Of a stretch of 64,000 nt of DNA, positions 23,070 through 34,435 are shown piece after piece; within the stretch, counting starts at the first letter, position 1; every line of letters starts with the position of its first letter. The notes below the pieces were generated by a model. The model did not search any database and was not told the origin of the DNA. It saw only the letters and a program-made list of their open reading frames with translations. Both the position numbers and the translations under genes were made by a program. Source of the DNA: Sparassis latifolia (Eukaryota; Basidiomycota; Agaricomycetes; Polyporales; Sparassidaceae); contig CM031563.1 of the NCBI GenBank assembly GCA_018466975.1, forward strand, positions 124,001 through 188,000, given 5' to 3'.

Positions 23070-24716
23070 ATGGCTTCACCCCCCGCCATGAGCGAGACCA
23101 TCGTGCAAGAACTTCCGAGCAGGTTGACTGCTGAAAGGCTTAGTGGTCGTCCAGAACATCATCTGGACGACACCAAGTCCAGCTTTCGTAATCCGTGGCC
23201 TTCATTCCGGTAACTACTCTATCGTTGTTACAAGACTCATTGCTTGATGTTCTCGGCCCAAGGTTTCCAGCCCTCTGGCAATGGGTCTCAGTGCGTCTTC
23301 TATACATACGGCACCTTGGATACGGCTCACCTGTGTTGCCTCACCAGTTCTTTACTCGTCAAGCTACATCCCGGCCTAGGGTGCCTGATGATTTATCCGA
23401 CCGGATTCCAACGCATGAGCCGACGTGGGGTAAGGATTCAGATGGTGCTGCAATCAAGGCAACATGGTTGGGGTAAGCAAGGAGTTGGTTCTATCCAAAG
23501 CTTCTGCGCCGACAGTTCTTCCAATAGACATGCGTGTTATTTGATAGAACTTCCAACCCCACCGGGTGGCTCGAGGGGACCGCGGATATTGACAGACCCT
23601 GTGATGTCACAACGCTGCGCGCCTGTACAATGGGCTGGACCTGAAAGGCTTGTTCGTGAGTAAGCTCGAATTTCACAGTTGCCATGTCTGATGTAGCTGG
23701 TTATCAGCGGCCCCTTGTTCTGCGAACAATATCCCTGTTGTAGATGCAATCGTTATTTCGGCAAGTATCGGCCAATTATCTCTATCAAAGGTCCTGTGCT
23801 AACTTATCTGGCTAGCACAACCATTACGATCAGTAAGAATTTGTATCGCCACCTGACTAGCTTCGTGCAGCTTGTTGACTTGACATGTAGCATGGATGCG
23901 TCCACACTTCGGGTCCTATATGAACGCCACCACCCGCATGTCTTCGCTCCTCTCGGCAACCTCCAAACCCTCAGAGAAATGGGCATTTCGCGCAAGCATA
24001 TCCACATTTTGGACTGGTGGGATGCGCGATCCGTGACTGTTCCACTTCCTCCATCTTCTTCTGCTGGGAACACGGATGTAGGGCAAGGCGGAGAGCGCCG
24101 CGTTGATGCAACGTTCAGAATAACATGCACACCGTCGCAACATACCGCCAACCGCTCTTTATTTGACCGATGGCGCTCATTGTGGTCGTCGTGGGCGATT
24201 GAAGAGCTGAAAGGAAAGGACGAATTGGCCGACACTGGCAAGAAGGTCTATTTCGGAGGTGATACTGGGTACCGGACGGTACGAGATGGAGAAGACGAGG
24301 AGAAAGTGCCTGTTTGTCCGGCCTTCGCTGAAATTGGAGAACGATTCGGCAGCTTTGACCTTGCACTTCTTCCAATAGGGTATGTTGTGCAGTTTCCTTT
24401 TCACTATAACTATGTGCTGAAAACTCTTTCAGTGCTTATGCACCACGAACATTGTTTTCCAATCTGCACGTGAATCCTTACGACAGCGTCAGGATTTTCC
24501 AGGACATCAGGGCTAAAAAGGCTTTGGCGATGCACTGGGGGTGAGCCTACATACGTTTGCGACGTCGGCGTTATTAACATTGAAGCCAGAACGTGGATAT
24601 TAACTACCGAGCCAATCATGGAACCACCCCTGCTCTTGCGAAAGGCCTGTGCGGAAGCCGGGCTGAAGGACAGCCAGTTCGATATCTGTGGGCTGGGCGA
24701 GACGCGTGTAATTTGA
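23070..24716 (+). CDS. N-acyl-phosphatidylethanolamine phospholipase D (NAPE-PLD type), metallo-beta-lactamase fold
   Basis: Eight or so exons assemble to a family-typical protein of about 390 residues. Landmarks in order: HHL and FRNPWPSF at the N-terminus; IKATWLGHACYLIELP; SRGPRILTDPV and VQWAGPERL; VVDAIVIS followed by the metal motif HNHYDHMD; TPSQHTANRSLFDR; the bridging Asp in YFGGDTGYR; and the last ligand in ALAMHWGTW. Enzymes of this family hydrolyse N-acyl-phosphatidylethanolamine to N-acylethanolamine and phosphatidic acid with two zinc ions, usually on internal membranes. All metal ligands are present. The exon carrying HNHYDH is 17 nt long (23816-23832), preceded by a GC-AG intron (23761-23815) and followed by a GT-AG intron (23833-23890). 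Confidence 0.93.
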
Positions 24717-25793
24717 ACCCAGTTTACTGTCTTTCTAATCTCCGTCATTCCCTTTCATAGTAGGTGTGCTACGTAGCAGACGTGTCAATGAAATGAGCGG
24801 TGCGCATTTGCAGGAATCCTACCTTGCCATTTCATCCCCAATCTGCCTGAAAAGTTTACTTGGAATACTTTCAACATGTGGCATTGAAACATCGTCAATA
24901 GTGATCGAACGAAAAGCCCTGGGCCGGCAACGCTTCAGGACATGCGCCGAATTTGAGCGTGTCATCTCCTACGCCCGGTATTGGAGGCAGACGAGAATAG
25001 CAGATATATTTGCAAAATAAGTGCTCGCCTCTCTCGCTCCATGTTGAATGTTTGATGGTAGAGCAGTGTTCTCAACGGCTCAAGTCCCCACCCAGATTTA
25101 CAGCGGTTTCGGAAAACCTCAACGTGTGCCATTTTTTAATGGCATGATCTCCTCGCTTGAGAAGGTCCGTGGCCTCCACCAGAGTCCCGACCCTCCGAGC
25201 CCTGATTTAGCATTATGGCTGATAGCCAGTATTTGCACTACAGCTTGCGCGTGAATAAATGCGCTATTTTTGTCAATGTACAATGCGCACCAGGATGACC
25301 AAAATGTGTCCCACGGGCCCCCGCACATGGGAGCAGATGAGGATACTACTGACGAAATATTTCTCAATCTGACGCAAGGATCTTGCCTCGTCGTAGCGGA
25401 GCGCGGGACGTGTTTCCCGACCGCCTGCGCTCAATGTTCAACCTACAAGAGCAAGACGTCTCGCCAGAAGACAAAAGTGCACGTCAAGGATTTCCGAAGA
25501 CGCTGTAATCGATGGGCGTCAGAGACCACGAGAATCGCCAAAGACTGTAGCGGCCTATGATATCTCAACCGTGTTTCATTTCTTCTGGGTTCGGTCGGGT
25601 ACTATGCCTACACTGCAAGAATGGCCATAGTGCTGTGCGGGTACGACCTGTCATGTATGCAAATATATAGTACGGTAGCCAATGCCTATTAATTGTATAA
25701 GGGATTTGCTAGCGTGAAAGTCGTAGGCCTGAGAAACTCCGTATTTCGGAGAGGTATCGTGTACAGTACGCGGTAGTGAAGAAGTACTTGCAT
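24717..25793. other. Long intergenic stretch without supported gene
   Basis: About 1.08 kb between two converging genes. Two small open frames (24766-25020 and about 25270-25560, both plus strand) have no recognisable domain, no clear introns and no obvious start context. The second is Lys/Arg/Cys-rich. They may be chance or gene debris. Confidence 0.5.
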
Positions 25794-26927
25794 TCAGCAC
25801 GTCGGTGGCACCGGAAGGGGTCGCGACAATGAGTAGTAGTCCGCCGTCGAGCTGCTCAGATACGTGTACCCACTGAACCCAATCATACCAGACGACATCG
25901 GCGGTTCGTCCTCGGCTTCTAGCATCTCGGGAGTCGAATGAAGGGCAGCCAAGCTGCGCACCTGCACAGACGACTCGGGAGTTTCGAGCACAGGCACAGG
26001 CATGGACATGACGCTCCCAGCCGGCGCTCGCCAAGGCAAGTTCCTCTGAACGATATTAGGCAGCCAGCTATACCGTGGCGAGGCCATTGAGGTCGGAGAT
26101 ATCTCGAAAGTGGGGAATGAGAGTTCGTCCTCTGCTAGTTCGAGCTCCAGCCTGGACTCTGGGATGGTGTGCAAGGAGGTCACAGATATAGAGCGTTCGG
26201 AGGACATGGATAGGAAGGACTCTTGTCGTATAAGTGGTATTCTTGAATCGGTGTCTGAAGAGCTCCGCGATGATTCTGTATGCGAAGGCAAACTGAAAGA
26301 AAAAATGTCAGTGAGCAAGTTCGTGTATTGCTGCATCTGACTCACGTGGGCAACTCCTTATCGCGACGAGAAGCACGGGAAGCAGTCGGGGTGCCTCGAC
26401 TGAATAATACTGGCAGCATTGCGCGATGTTGAATCCCCGCTCTGAAGAGACGGAGGTGGAGCAGAAAGGGGAAAAGGAAAACCAACTCTGGAGTCACTCT
26501 TCGGCGAAAAAAAGCGGGGAAAGCGCAAACGACGGGTATCCAACGATGAGGGTTGGCTCTCGAACACTGTGTACCGGTTGGGAGTCAACGGCGGAAGTGA
26601 TAGCGTATGTGAGTGAGAGACAACGTGTGCAGGATCCTGCAAAAGACTCGATTGCTCTTCGCAAGCATTTTTCATCGCTTCTTGCTGTGACAGAAGTCCT
26701 TGGGAGGTCGAAGCTGATGTGAGTGGGGATAAGGCTCTGCGCGATTCCCCGCCTTCAAAATTCCTGGCGATCCGCCCTAGCCAACCAGGCTGATCTTCTA
26801 GTATACCATCATCCCCTGACTTTTGCCGCATCCGGCGACAATACAGGAGGTATAGCAAGCCAGCAATGAGAGCGAGTCCCATGAGAATGGAAATCGCTAT
26901 CACAGCGGTGATCCACGAATTTGACAT
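25794..26927 (-). CDS. Single-pass membrane protein with Ser/Pro-rich cytosolic tail
   Basis: Two exons (26927-26358 region and about 26345-25794). Right at the N-terminus is a strong membrane helix, ITAVIAISILMGLALIAGLLYLLYC (shown in part: ILMGLALIAGLLYLLY), followed by basic residues CRRMRQK, so the long tail is probably cytosolic. The tail is disordered and rich in Ser, Pro and Glu, with several possible phosphorylation sites. An AG acceptor directly before the first codons, and a preceding in-phase stretch reading DLLRTVA, suggest that a further upstream exon may exist. Fungal receptors and wall-sensor proteins often share this layout, but the extracellular part was not found. Confidence 0.65.
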
Positions 26928-27573
26928 CACTAGGCGGAAGGGTCAGATTCACTATAAATCCTGTAAGGTAATTGAGATACCACTCAACTACTCACCGGCG
27001 ACGGTACGCAGCAAGTCTGCAACATAGAGATGGTAGAAGATACAGTACTACCCTAGAAATAGAACGAGAGCATGTCTCGCTTTCGGGGCTATGAGTGATG
27101 GTCATGAATGGGCGCCTGCCGGATTTAGTTCAGCCGAGGTTTCACATCCACTGTGGCGATACTTGAGTATGATATGTGTTATCCCATCCGGGATGTACGC
27201 CGACCGTTTGTCCTGCTGGCCCCGACATAGAGCAGTAGTAAAATGGAAGACCGCCGGTGACATCTTCAAACAATCTGAACCAGTGCAGATTCAGAGATCC
27301 GGTGTTTTCGGGATAACCACGTGCCATGACGTTGACGTAGTTTTCTCCACCCTTGTTTTCCTCGCTTTAAGTTTCTGCACTCTGCACAGCAAGGACTGGA
27401 ATGCTAGGCACTATCTGTACCATACTTCTTACCTTCCACCGACACCTGTTCAACCTTTGACGAAAATCGCCTCTTTGCGTGCGAAAACTCCCAATTACTC
27501 GTTCAGTGAGGCGCGGGGCGCAAGACCTGTGCCTTGATGCCGGAGGTATAGAAAGCTTTAAATCCCGAAGTCG
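26928..27573. other. Intergenic or undetected upstream exon
   Basis: About 650 bp between divergent genes. On the minus strand, 27142-27327 is open and encodes a Trp/Tyr-containing stretch with FYYCSMSGPAG that could be an exon of the membrane protein to its left. No splice path could be confirmed. Confidence 0.4.
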
Positions 27574-27872
27574 ATGCGCACAGTTGACTCTTGTATCCTT
27601 CAGTCATCTGTTGAGCCCCAATGTCAGGCTGAAGGTTTGTTCATCGCGTTATCATGCAGTTTCAGGCTCAGCGAATCATAGCTTGCGCACTGCAAACATG
27701 CCTGAACAAAAATATGTACAGCCCAGAAAAATGCGATGATCATCTTCGCAAGCTGTACAAGTGCTGCCAGGCTATGTACGACGACACCGACGATAAGGGG
27801 GAATCGACAGCGTGTCCCATGCCGAATGTTGTACGGAAATGGCTGAAGAATCATGGGGAGAATATATCATGA
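27574..27872 (+). CDS. CMC4: Cmc4-like twin Cx9C mitochondrial intermembrane-space protein
   Basis: Two exons (27574-27634 and 27682-27872) separated by a 47-nt intron. Together they give VEPQCQAEACALQTC, LNKNMYSPEKC and CDDHLRKLYKCC, matching the Cys spacing of human CMC4/p8MTCP1 (CxxxxC, CxxxxCx10C, Cx9CC), then a late Cys in TACPMPNVVRKW. These proteins are imported and oxidised by the Mia40/Erv1 relay and fold as a helical hairpin. The first few residues are the weak point: the ATG at 27574 gives MRTVDSCILQSS, or a separate start exon may splice to the AG at about 27602. The total of about 83 residues fits the family. Confidence 0.82.
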
Positions 27873-28276
27873 CGGTGCATCCCCACACTTTCCGACCTAC
27901 ACTGCATTGATTCCAGATGATACAAGGGACCAGTCCCTTCTACACAGTGATCGTAAGCAGTATCCCGGAGCAATGTAGGTAACATAGATATAAAAGTGGC
28001 TATTTTCAAGACGAGAAGGGGCGTTCAAGAAAGCTTGGTACAGTGATCGCAGGTTCAGATAACTGCGTGCCAGGAGATCGATATAAAGCAACGCGATGCG
28101 CGACGACAACATTGCGACGGCTGAGGTAGTACAACAAGAAAAGAAGGAAGGAAGGAGACTTTCACTCGAGATATTGGGTCTGTGTTCTATGATCTCAAAG
28201 TCAACGAGCCGAAATAAAATCAAAATGGCACGCACCTCATTGCATTGACATTGTTGAAACGTGATATGATTCAGAA
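27873..28276. other. Intergenic (convergent 3' ends)
   Basis: About 400 bp between converging genes. Nothing recognisable is present. Confidence 0.6.
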
Positions 28277-30480
28277 TTACCATGGATCTGGGACTGCGTC
28301 GCCCCACCCGCCGGAAGTAACAGACCGACAATCATCCATCGTCTCTTCTACCTCGTCAGCCCAACTCTTCTTTCCTACGGTAGGCCACGGATCGTTTATT
28401 GAGCCCCAGCCACTCGCCGAGCTCGCTGCCACCGAACGAGTATCGTCGGCAGCTTGCTTGGAAGTGACGCCTGGGTTACAGACGTTGCCCCAGCCAGATC
28501 CCGACGCGACATCGCCTTTAGCAGAGCCCGTCACCGACGTAACATTCTGCGCCCGTTTCGCCTCGCTACCGTTGACCGTGCGTGAGTTGTCTCGAACGGT
28601 GCCAGCAGTGCTAGGAGCTTTGGGTGCGGAACATTTCGTCGGCGGAGTGGGCTCTGAGGGAGAGGGAGAAGGAGAAGTGCTGCTATTCTCTGCACCAAGC
28701 CCGAGATGAAGGGGCTTGGCCCGGACGTTGTCATTGGCGTTGCCACCAGGGCGTCCGGTGCGTCTCACATTACCGGGATGATTGCCGAAAGACACACCTG
28801 CGAAACACAGAAAGGTCGATACTTACGCCCATGACCACGAAACAGGGCCCGAATACAGGCACCAAGCTGAAGCGTGAACACGCACCACTTGCTGCACTGT
28901 CTCTGCTCTGACCCCGACTCCTCCACGGACCTCTGTCGGCCGGGCTGCGCTCCTTCTCCACCACTCCACCCTTGAGTTTATTCTTCTTCAGAAATGCCTT
29001 GTACTCATTGCAAATTCCCTTGGAGCATCGGCCCCTCTCGTGGTGAACGGTGCATCGGAATTCCTCCTGCTTCGTCTCCGATTTGTCTTCCTCTGGCCAC
29101 AATGAATCGTGCACCATCACTAGACTAGGACCCTTGCTGGGTTGCGTAATCGGCTCCCCGGTGTAATCGCCCGTGCCCGCGCCCTCACATACGCCCCAGT
29201 CGCCTTCTGAGTTGGCGGGTGCGGAGCCTTCGATGGTGAGACTCTCCATAACACGTTCGATCTTCTCCTGGGCCGGCGGAACGTTTGTCCCGACGTCCGC
29301 ATCCACGGGCGAGTTGGGCCAGTCTGTGTTCTCGCCGTCTACGGAAGTAGCCGCGGAGGAATTGCGGCCGCCGCCCTCGAGAACGGGGAGCCCAAAATCG
29401 CTCGTGCACGGAGAGGCTGAGCCATACGATGAGGCATAGGAGAGGTTGAGCCCGGGGGGAAAGCGAAGTGTTCCCGGAGGAGCTGGCGAGTTCGATTGGT
29501 TCGGAAGCGGCAGAGACGCAGCGTGCGCGACTTCGCATGAGTGTTGTTAATATGACATTTCATTGCGCGGGAAGGGAAAACTCACACTCTGAGGCATTAG
29601 TTGGACCTCTGTCGGCATCGGAAGGGGGGGAGCTACCATCGGACCAATCTCCAGCAGTGTGGTGAATTGGGACGGGAGTAGCCACAGGAACGGCCTTTGA
29701 CTCGGTCCATTCTGCCGACCCAACTGGAGGTACGACCTATATCAGCCAGTATGATACGCTGTCAGAGTAGATGGGTACGTACCGGGAGGAGCAGGGGAGG
29801 GCGGCGGCTTAGGAAAGCGGTTCGAAGGAAGATCCCGACAGAGTGAGTACGAGGTCTGATCCTCCGACGGAAGCTCGCAGAAATGGGTCTCCGGGTACGG
29901 GAACTTGAACACACTGAAAAATATCCACATTCATTGTGGCCGAAGAAGTGCAAGGAATAGTTTCGACTGACTTATCCTGCGGCCTCCTACTCTTGAACCA
30001 AGCTTCCTTAACCGAAACGCGTTTCCATCCTGACCACGTTGTCTTAGTGTCGCCTCTGAACGGATCTGACCAAGACTCACCATACTTCTGCACCTCCCAT
30101 CCCGTGCTGTACCGACAGTAGAAAACCCTGGAGACGTTTTTTGCCTCTTCCAAGGTGGGGCATTGGAGAAAGTCTGACCAAAGGTGCCCACCGAGCAATT
30201 TGTGTGGTTCAGGATATTTTCTCGGTATTTCTATGATAATCATGTTGCGAGACTAGAGAACAATGAGGTTGATCAGACTGACATCTGAGAGAGTGTGACG
30301 TACGAGAGGTTTGTGAAAGAACGCCAGGATGTTCTCCTGGCCGATGCAAGCCGCGATCCAGTAAGTGAAGTTCTTGCGGGCGTCCTCCAGCTCCATGTTC
30401 GCGTGGGCGGGGTACGGGTGTACGACGGTCAAAAAACGAGACTCTTCCTTCGCCTGTACAGGAGGAGGGCGTTTAGGCAT
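28277..30480 (-). CDS. Hypothetical protein with conserved N-terminal domain and Cys/His cluster
   Basis: The model starts at MPKRPPPVQAKEESRF (30480) and ends in GDAVPDPW-stop at 28277. The N-terminal 180 residues look folded and Trp/Tyr-rich (NFTYWIAACIGQENILAFF, MIIIEIPRKYPEP, HLWSDFLQCPTLEEAKNV, RGDTKTTWSGWKRVSVKEAW). The middle is disordered. A compact Cys/His cluster follows, FRCTVHHERGRCSKGICNEY, which could bind one zinc ion, then a Lys-rich helix. The C-terminus has several WG dipeptides (SGWGN, SGWGSI, GGWGDA), reminiscent of WG/GW Argonaute-hook tails, though that is only a resemblance. Exon ends between 29900 and 29300 are approximate. No family is recognised. Confidence 0.62.
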
Positions 30481-31323
30481 GTTGCCAGAAATGTGCACCG
30501 CCCACTGGTGTCGCCTGTGGTTAGCCTGAGAGCGATTATATATGTGGACGGTAACAAAGTAACTGAAAGCGACCCGGAAGTGGCAGACTATGGATCTTCA
30601 GACCACAATCTGCATTCCTTGAAGAGTTTCCGAAGCAGAGTTATCGCGGCTACAGAAAACAATGGAAGGAGGCAGTGGTTGCAATGTGGCGGAGGTGCCG
30701 GCACCGCCTGTCAAACGCGTGGCTGAGCGTCAATGTGCATAGCGATTCGCAGGTGTTCGACGACGACGACGAGGAGATAAGAACAGTCGCTGATCACGGC
30801 GTGGTCAATTTGCCTCAGAATAACCGGAAACACGTCGCCCGTTCGACGACGAGCTTGTAGTCGGGCAACTCTGGCCACCGTAACTCGCCAGCTTCTGAGA
30901 TTGGTATGGAGAAAAGCTTTTGTATGTTATCGTATAGTCTGCCGTTCGCCCATGTTGGCATAGTTCGTGTAGCCATCTAGTGAGCAACTGGTAAGTGTAG
31001 TGGCGCCGTACAGCCGGAATATGTTTTGGTGGGCTGACTGGGTGAAAGTGATATCTATACACGTTCACATAATAAGCAATAAAAGAATGGATAACTTTAC
31101 GCCAACATACAGCCACTGGGGTCGGCCTGTGCGTCGAGGCTGGAGAAGTTTGCCGCTGGCGGACGCGACGCGTTCGCGCCACCATCACGTGTTGGTGACA
31201 TAGGTGACGTGACCGGCGCGCATTCCAAGTCTGGTCACCGACTCTCCCAGCCTTAGGGTCCGGATTTTACGACGGTCCTCCTTCCCCATCTCTTCAGTCT
31301 GAACTTTACGGGAGCTACAATTT
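30481..31323. other. Divergent promoter region
   Basis: About 840 bp between divergent start codons. No gene is supported. Short AT-rich tracts near 30890-31100 are the only notable feature. Confidence 0.55.
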
Positions 31324-32657
31324 ATGAACACAGTACCTGAGGTATACCACTGCAATTGGAACTGGTGTAGGGAGACTTTCCGAGATGGACGCGACCTGGT
31401 GCATCACCTGGAACACCAGCACTTCACCGACATTTTGACTGTCAAAATGCAGGACTGGAATCTCTATCTCCGGTCAACAGAGGGAACAAGTGGGGCAACA
31501 GGTGAGTTCGTGCCCATTTCGTGCGATAACGATTAGGCCAACTCAACCGTTGACCGACATTAGATAGTTTGCTGGCCACAAACTTGTCGACCACCTCCCA
31601 ACAGGGCTCGACGCATAGCTCTCCTCTAGTACTACCCTCACAGAACGGCCTTCCACGAAAGCGGTCTTCCCCGCTCGCCGTGCCGCCCCTCCCTGGGAAT
31701 CTTAAAAAGCGGCGTTCTCCGACACCCCCTCACTCCCCGTCGCCTTCTCCGCCGGGTTTCCCTACCACTCCCCTTCCGCGAAACAGCTTTGCCCGATACG
31801 CCGCACAATCCTCGGTGACACCCAACATCGCCTCTGTCCCGCCCTCACCCGCTCTCTCCAATATGGTGACGGACGCGATCAATATCGCCAGTCAGCTCAA
31901 TGGTTCCCCCCGTGGAACAGCCAATGGCGAACGCCTGAAGATGAAGCGCCCTTCCCCTCTGCCCTTACCCCGGCGGATCCCGCCAGGTGCCCCGCGCGCT
32001 GAGCGCCCTTCTCAGCCTCTGTCGCATGTGCAGAGGAACAGTAGTTCGGAGTCGTCCACATCCGCCCAGGATGTCGAGACTCAGTTGACTCAGGACATGG
32101 GCATATCTCCCTCCGTGTCACAGCAATCACAGTCACAGCCGCAATTGCAATCTCAGTCTCAATCGCAGTTGCAATCTCAGTCTCAGTCCCAGGAAGCACC
32201 TCAACATTCCCAATCCACCGAGTCCGTCGCCTCGCTTCGCAGCCAGGCCGCGTACGATAGCCAACGTGAGTGCGCCCCCACTGCGTCCCGAAGGTGATAG
32301 GTTGATGTGCTAAGCCCAGTCCTCTAAATTCTCGTGGGCAGGTATCGTGCACGAGGAGATCAGCGACTTCCTCTCCCAACTCTCTGACCAGAACCAAGGT
32401 CCCCGCCCACGTTCCGCTCCGGGACGCTGCGGATCGGACCGAACAAAGTCGCGCGCGAGGTGAAAATGGACGTTAACGACGTTCCTGAGGGAAACGACCT
32501 CTACGCAGGTCGTCCGGGCGCGGTTGCTGCATCACAGAGCAGGCAGGGTGGGGCGATGTCCGTCGACCCTGGAGGCGTACAACCGTTTGGGTACGGCTAC
32601 TCTAGCATGCCGCTGTACACCCAAGCACCCTATCGTAGTCAGAGCCCGTCCCAGTGA
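31324..32657 (+). CDS. C2H2 zinc-finger protein with Pro/Ser-rich and Gln/Ser-rich regions
   Basis: Exon 1 encodes a single zinc finger near the N-terminus: HCNWNWCRETF ... LVHHLEHQHF, with C-x4-C and His ligands in the usual positions. After an intron (31501 to about 31563) comes a long disordered region with KKRRSPTPPHSPSPSPP, DAINIASQLNG and a run of Gln-Ser units. The last exons contain IVHEEISDFLSQLSDQNQ and a Tyr/Ser/Gln-rich end. The join near 32398-32450 is uncertain: a 50-nt intron gives NQ-VAREVKMDV, but the skipped bases also read FRSGTLRIGPNK in another frame. A regulator of transcription is likely from composition alone; targets are unknown. Confidence 0.72.
32118..32210 (+). repeat. 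Degenerate CAG/TCT hexamer tract (Gln-Ser repeat)
   Basis: About 90 bp of imperfect CARTCN units encode alternating Gln and Ser. It is prone to length change and codes for low-complexity sequence. Confidence 0.75.
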
Positions 32658-33183
32658 GGAACGCGGGAGCCGCAGGGCCTGTACTTCTCGCGACGATGTT
32701 CCGCGTCTTGGCAGTCTGTTTGGTCTTGGTACTTATTCTTATTGTTCGCTGGCTTGGCTGCTTGTTCTCTTGCATATACTCACGTCGAGCTACATATCTA
32801 GGACGTTCAGTTGAACAATTTGTTTAAGATCTGATTTTGACAGGGCATGAAGCCCACCAGACACTCTATCAGCCATGTGATACGGGATACATCGACCCGA
32901 CTACATCTAGCAGTGCGAACCTGTAAAGTAGGAGGAGGGACGACAGTGAGCACGAAGGGACAATAGCGAGCGCTGGGCTCGGAGACACGCCGACTATGTG
33001 CAGCGGAAAGTAACCCTGGACGGATGATAGGAGATACCCAATCAGTCAAACGCGAACAGAAGATGGAGAGCAGCGAAGGATACAATGTGGAATATAGGAT
33101 AACGTGTATATCGTTCCGGATAACAAGTGGGAGCATGCTGCGTGCATGATGCATGTCGTGATCACGCATGGCGCTCAACGCAC
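32658..33183. other. Intergenic (convergent 3' ends)
   Basis: About 525 bp between converging stop codons. Nothing recognisable is present. Confidence 0.6.
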
Positions 33184-34435
33184 TCAGTGTTCGTGGCGGC
33201 GACGGTGAGCGCCCATGAGGTTGCGTGCGGAGCGGCGCGAGTTGCCGCTAACTGAGGCGAGCGTCTTCGGGGCGGCCAGGTAGCCCTCGATGAGGCTGCG
33301 AGTGATGGACGGGGTCGAGTAGTCCCATTCAGTCAACTGCTGGATCGCGATCGAGTCGGTGTCGATGTCGAAGATCGCGGTATAAGTGGAAGCGCTGCTG
33401 GGGCGCGCGAACGACTCCCCGCCCGAGCCAGTCGCGCCCATAAACGAATAGAGCTCCGAGATCGCTTGGTTGGGGCTGGAGCCGCTGAGCACCTCGAGGA
33501 TGTCCAGCTCGCCGCAGCCGCCATTGCCGCCCATGCCGCGGCAATTGCAGCCGTACTGCGCTGCGCGGACGACTTGCGCATTGAGCACCCAGACGGCGGG
33601 GACGTCCGCCGCGTTGTCCGAGGCCGGCATGTCGAGCGTGAAGACGAACATCTTGGAGCCTTTCCACCCGTGGTTGGCAGTGCCCCAGGAGTAGCCCGTG
33701 CAAGGGCTCTCCTCGCAGGTAGTAGCCGTCATGATATTCTGAGAAATAGGAGATCAATCCGCATAAGAGTCTCGAGGAGAACGACCCTTACGATCTGGCG
33801 CGTCTCGTCAAGGTAGCCAGAAGCTACCTCCTCGTTGGGGGTCGCGACGGCGGCGTTCCAAGCACCATTCGCGTAGGCCTGGCTAGATCCACCGCAAACT
33901 GTCGCGTCGTGAGCATCTTAAACGTGCACTCTGAGAAGCGACTGCTTACTCGACCAGTTCCCACTGGCTCCACCGCCCATGTTGGCCATGAACACCAAGT
34001 TTGTGGGCGGCTGTCCTGCAGTCCAAGAACTTGTCTGAGCCCAAGTAGAACTGGAGCTGTTGCTGGTGGGTTGATATACAGCAATGTTGTATATGTTCGC
34101 GGGACCGCGGTACACCATGGTGAGCTCATCGTCAAAGGGCGCGAGGTTGCCTGGAGCAAATGGAGACAATTTGAGGTTGGATTCATGGCACATATTGTGG
34201 GAGCGTTCTCACCGCTAACGGAGACTTCCTGCGTGATGCAGGAGGGGTCGATAGTGCAAGACGGGAAAGTGCCAGGGATCATGTCGGTGACCTGGCTGTA
34301 GGTACCTGACCCGCCGACATTGGTGTACTTGATGGCGGCGAGAGAGCCAGAGGACGAGGGGACGATGTTCGAGGGCGTCACCTGGGCTGTTGCGCCGAGG
34401 AACAATGAGGCTGCAACGAGAGAGAGGGTGAACAT
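33184..34435 (-). CDS. TOS1-like secreted cell-wall protein (putative beta-glucan-active)
   Basis: The N-terminus is a clear signal peptide (MFTLSLVAASLFLGATAQ). The mature part contains YTNVGGSGTYSQVTDM and CTIDPSCITQEVSVSG (Tos1 N-terminal domain), FDDELTMVYRGP, NLVFMANMGGGASGNWS, then the Tos1 C-terminal domain: CTGYSWGTANHGWKGSKMF, DVPAVWVLNAQVVR, YGCNCRGMGGNGGCGELDIL. The block GELDILEVL has the E-x-D-x-x-E spacing of GH16 active sites, although TOS1 proteins are not established as enzymes. Four or five exons with short introns are visible. No GPI signal is seen; the C-terminus is basic (RRSARNLMGAHRRRHEH). The protein is expected to be secreted to the wall. Confidence 0.88.

Noticed and set aside
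24766..25560. Two small plus-strand frames downstream of NAPE-PLD
   Set aside because: No motif, no splice pattern and no start context; left as unsupported.
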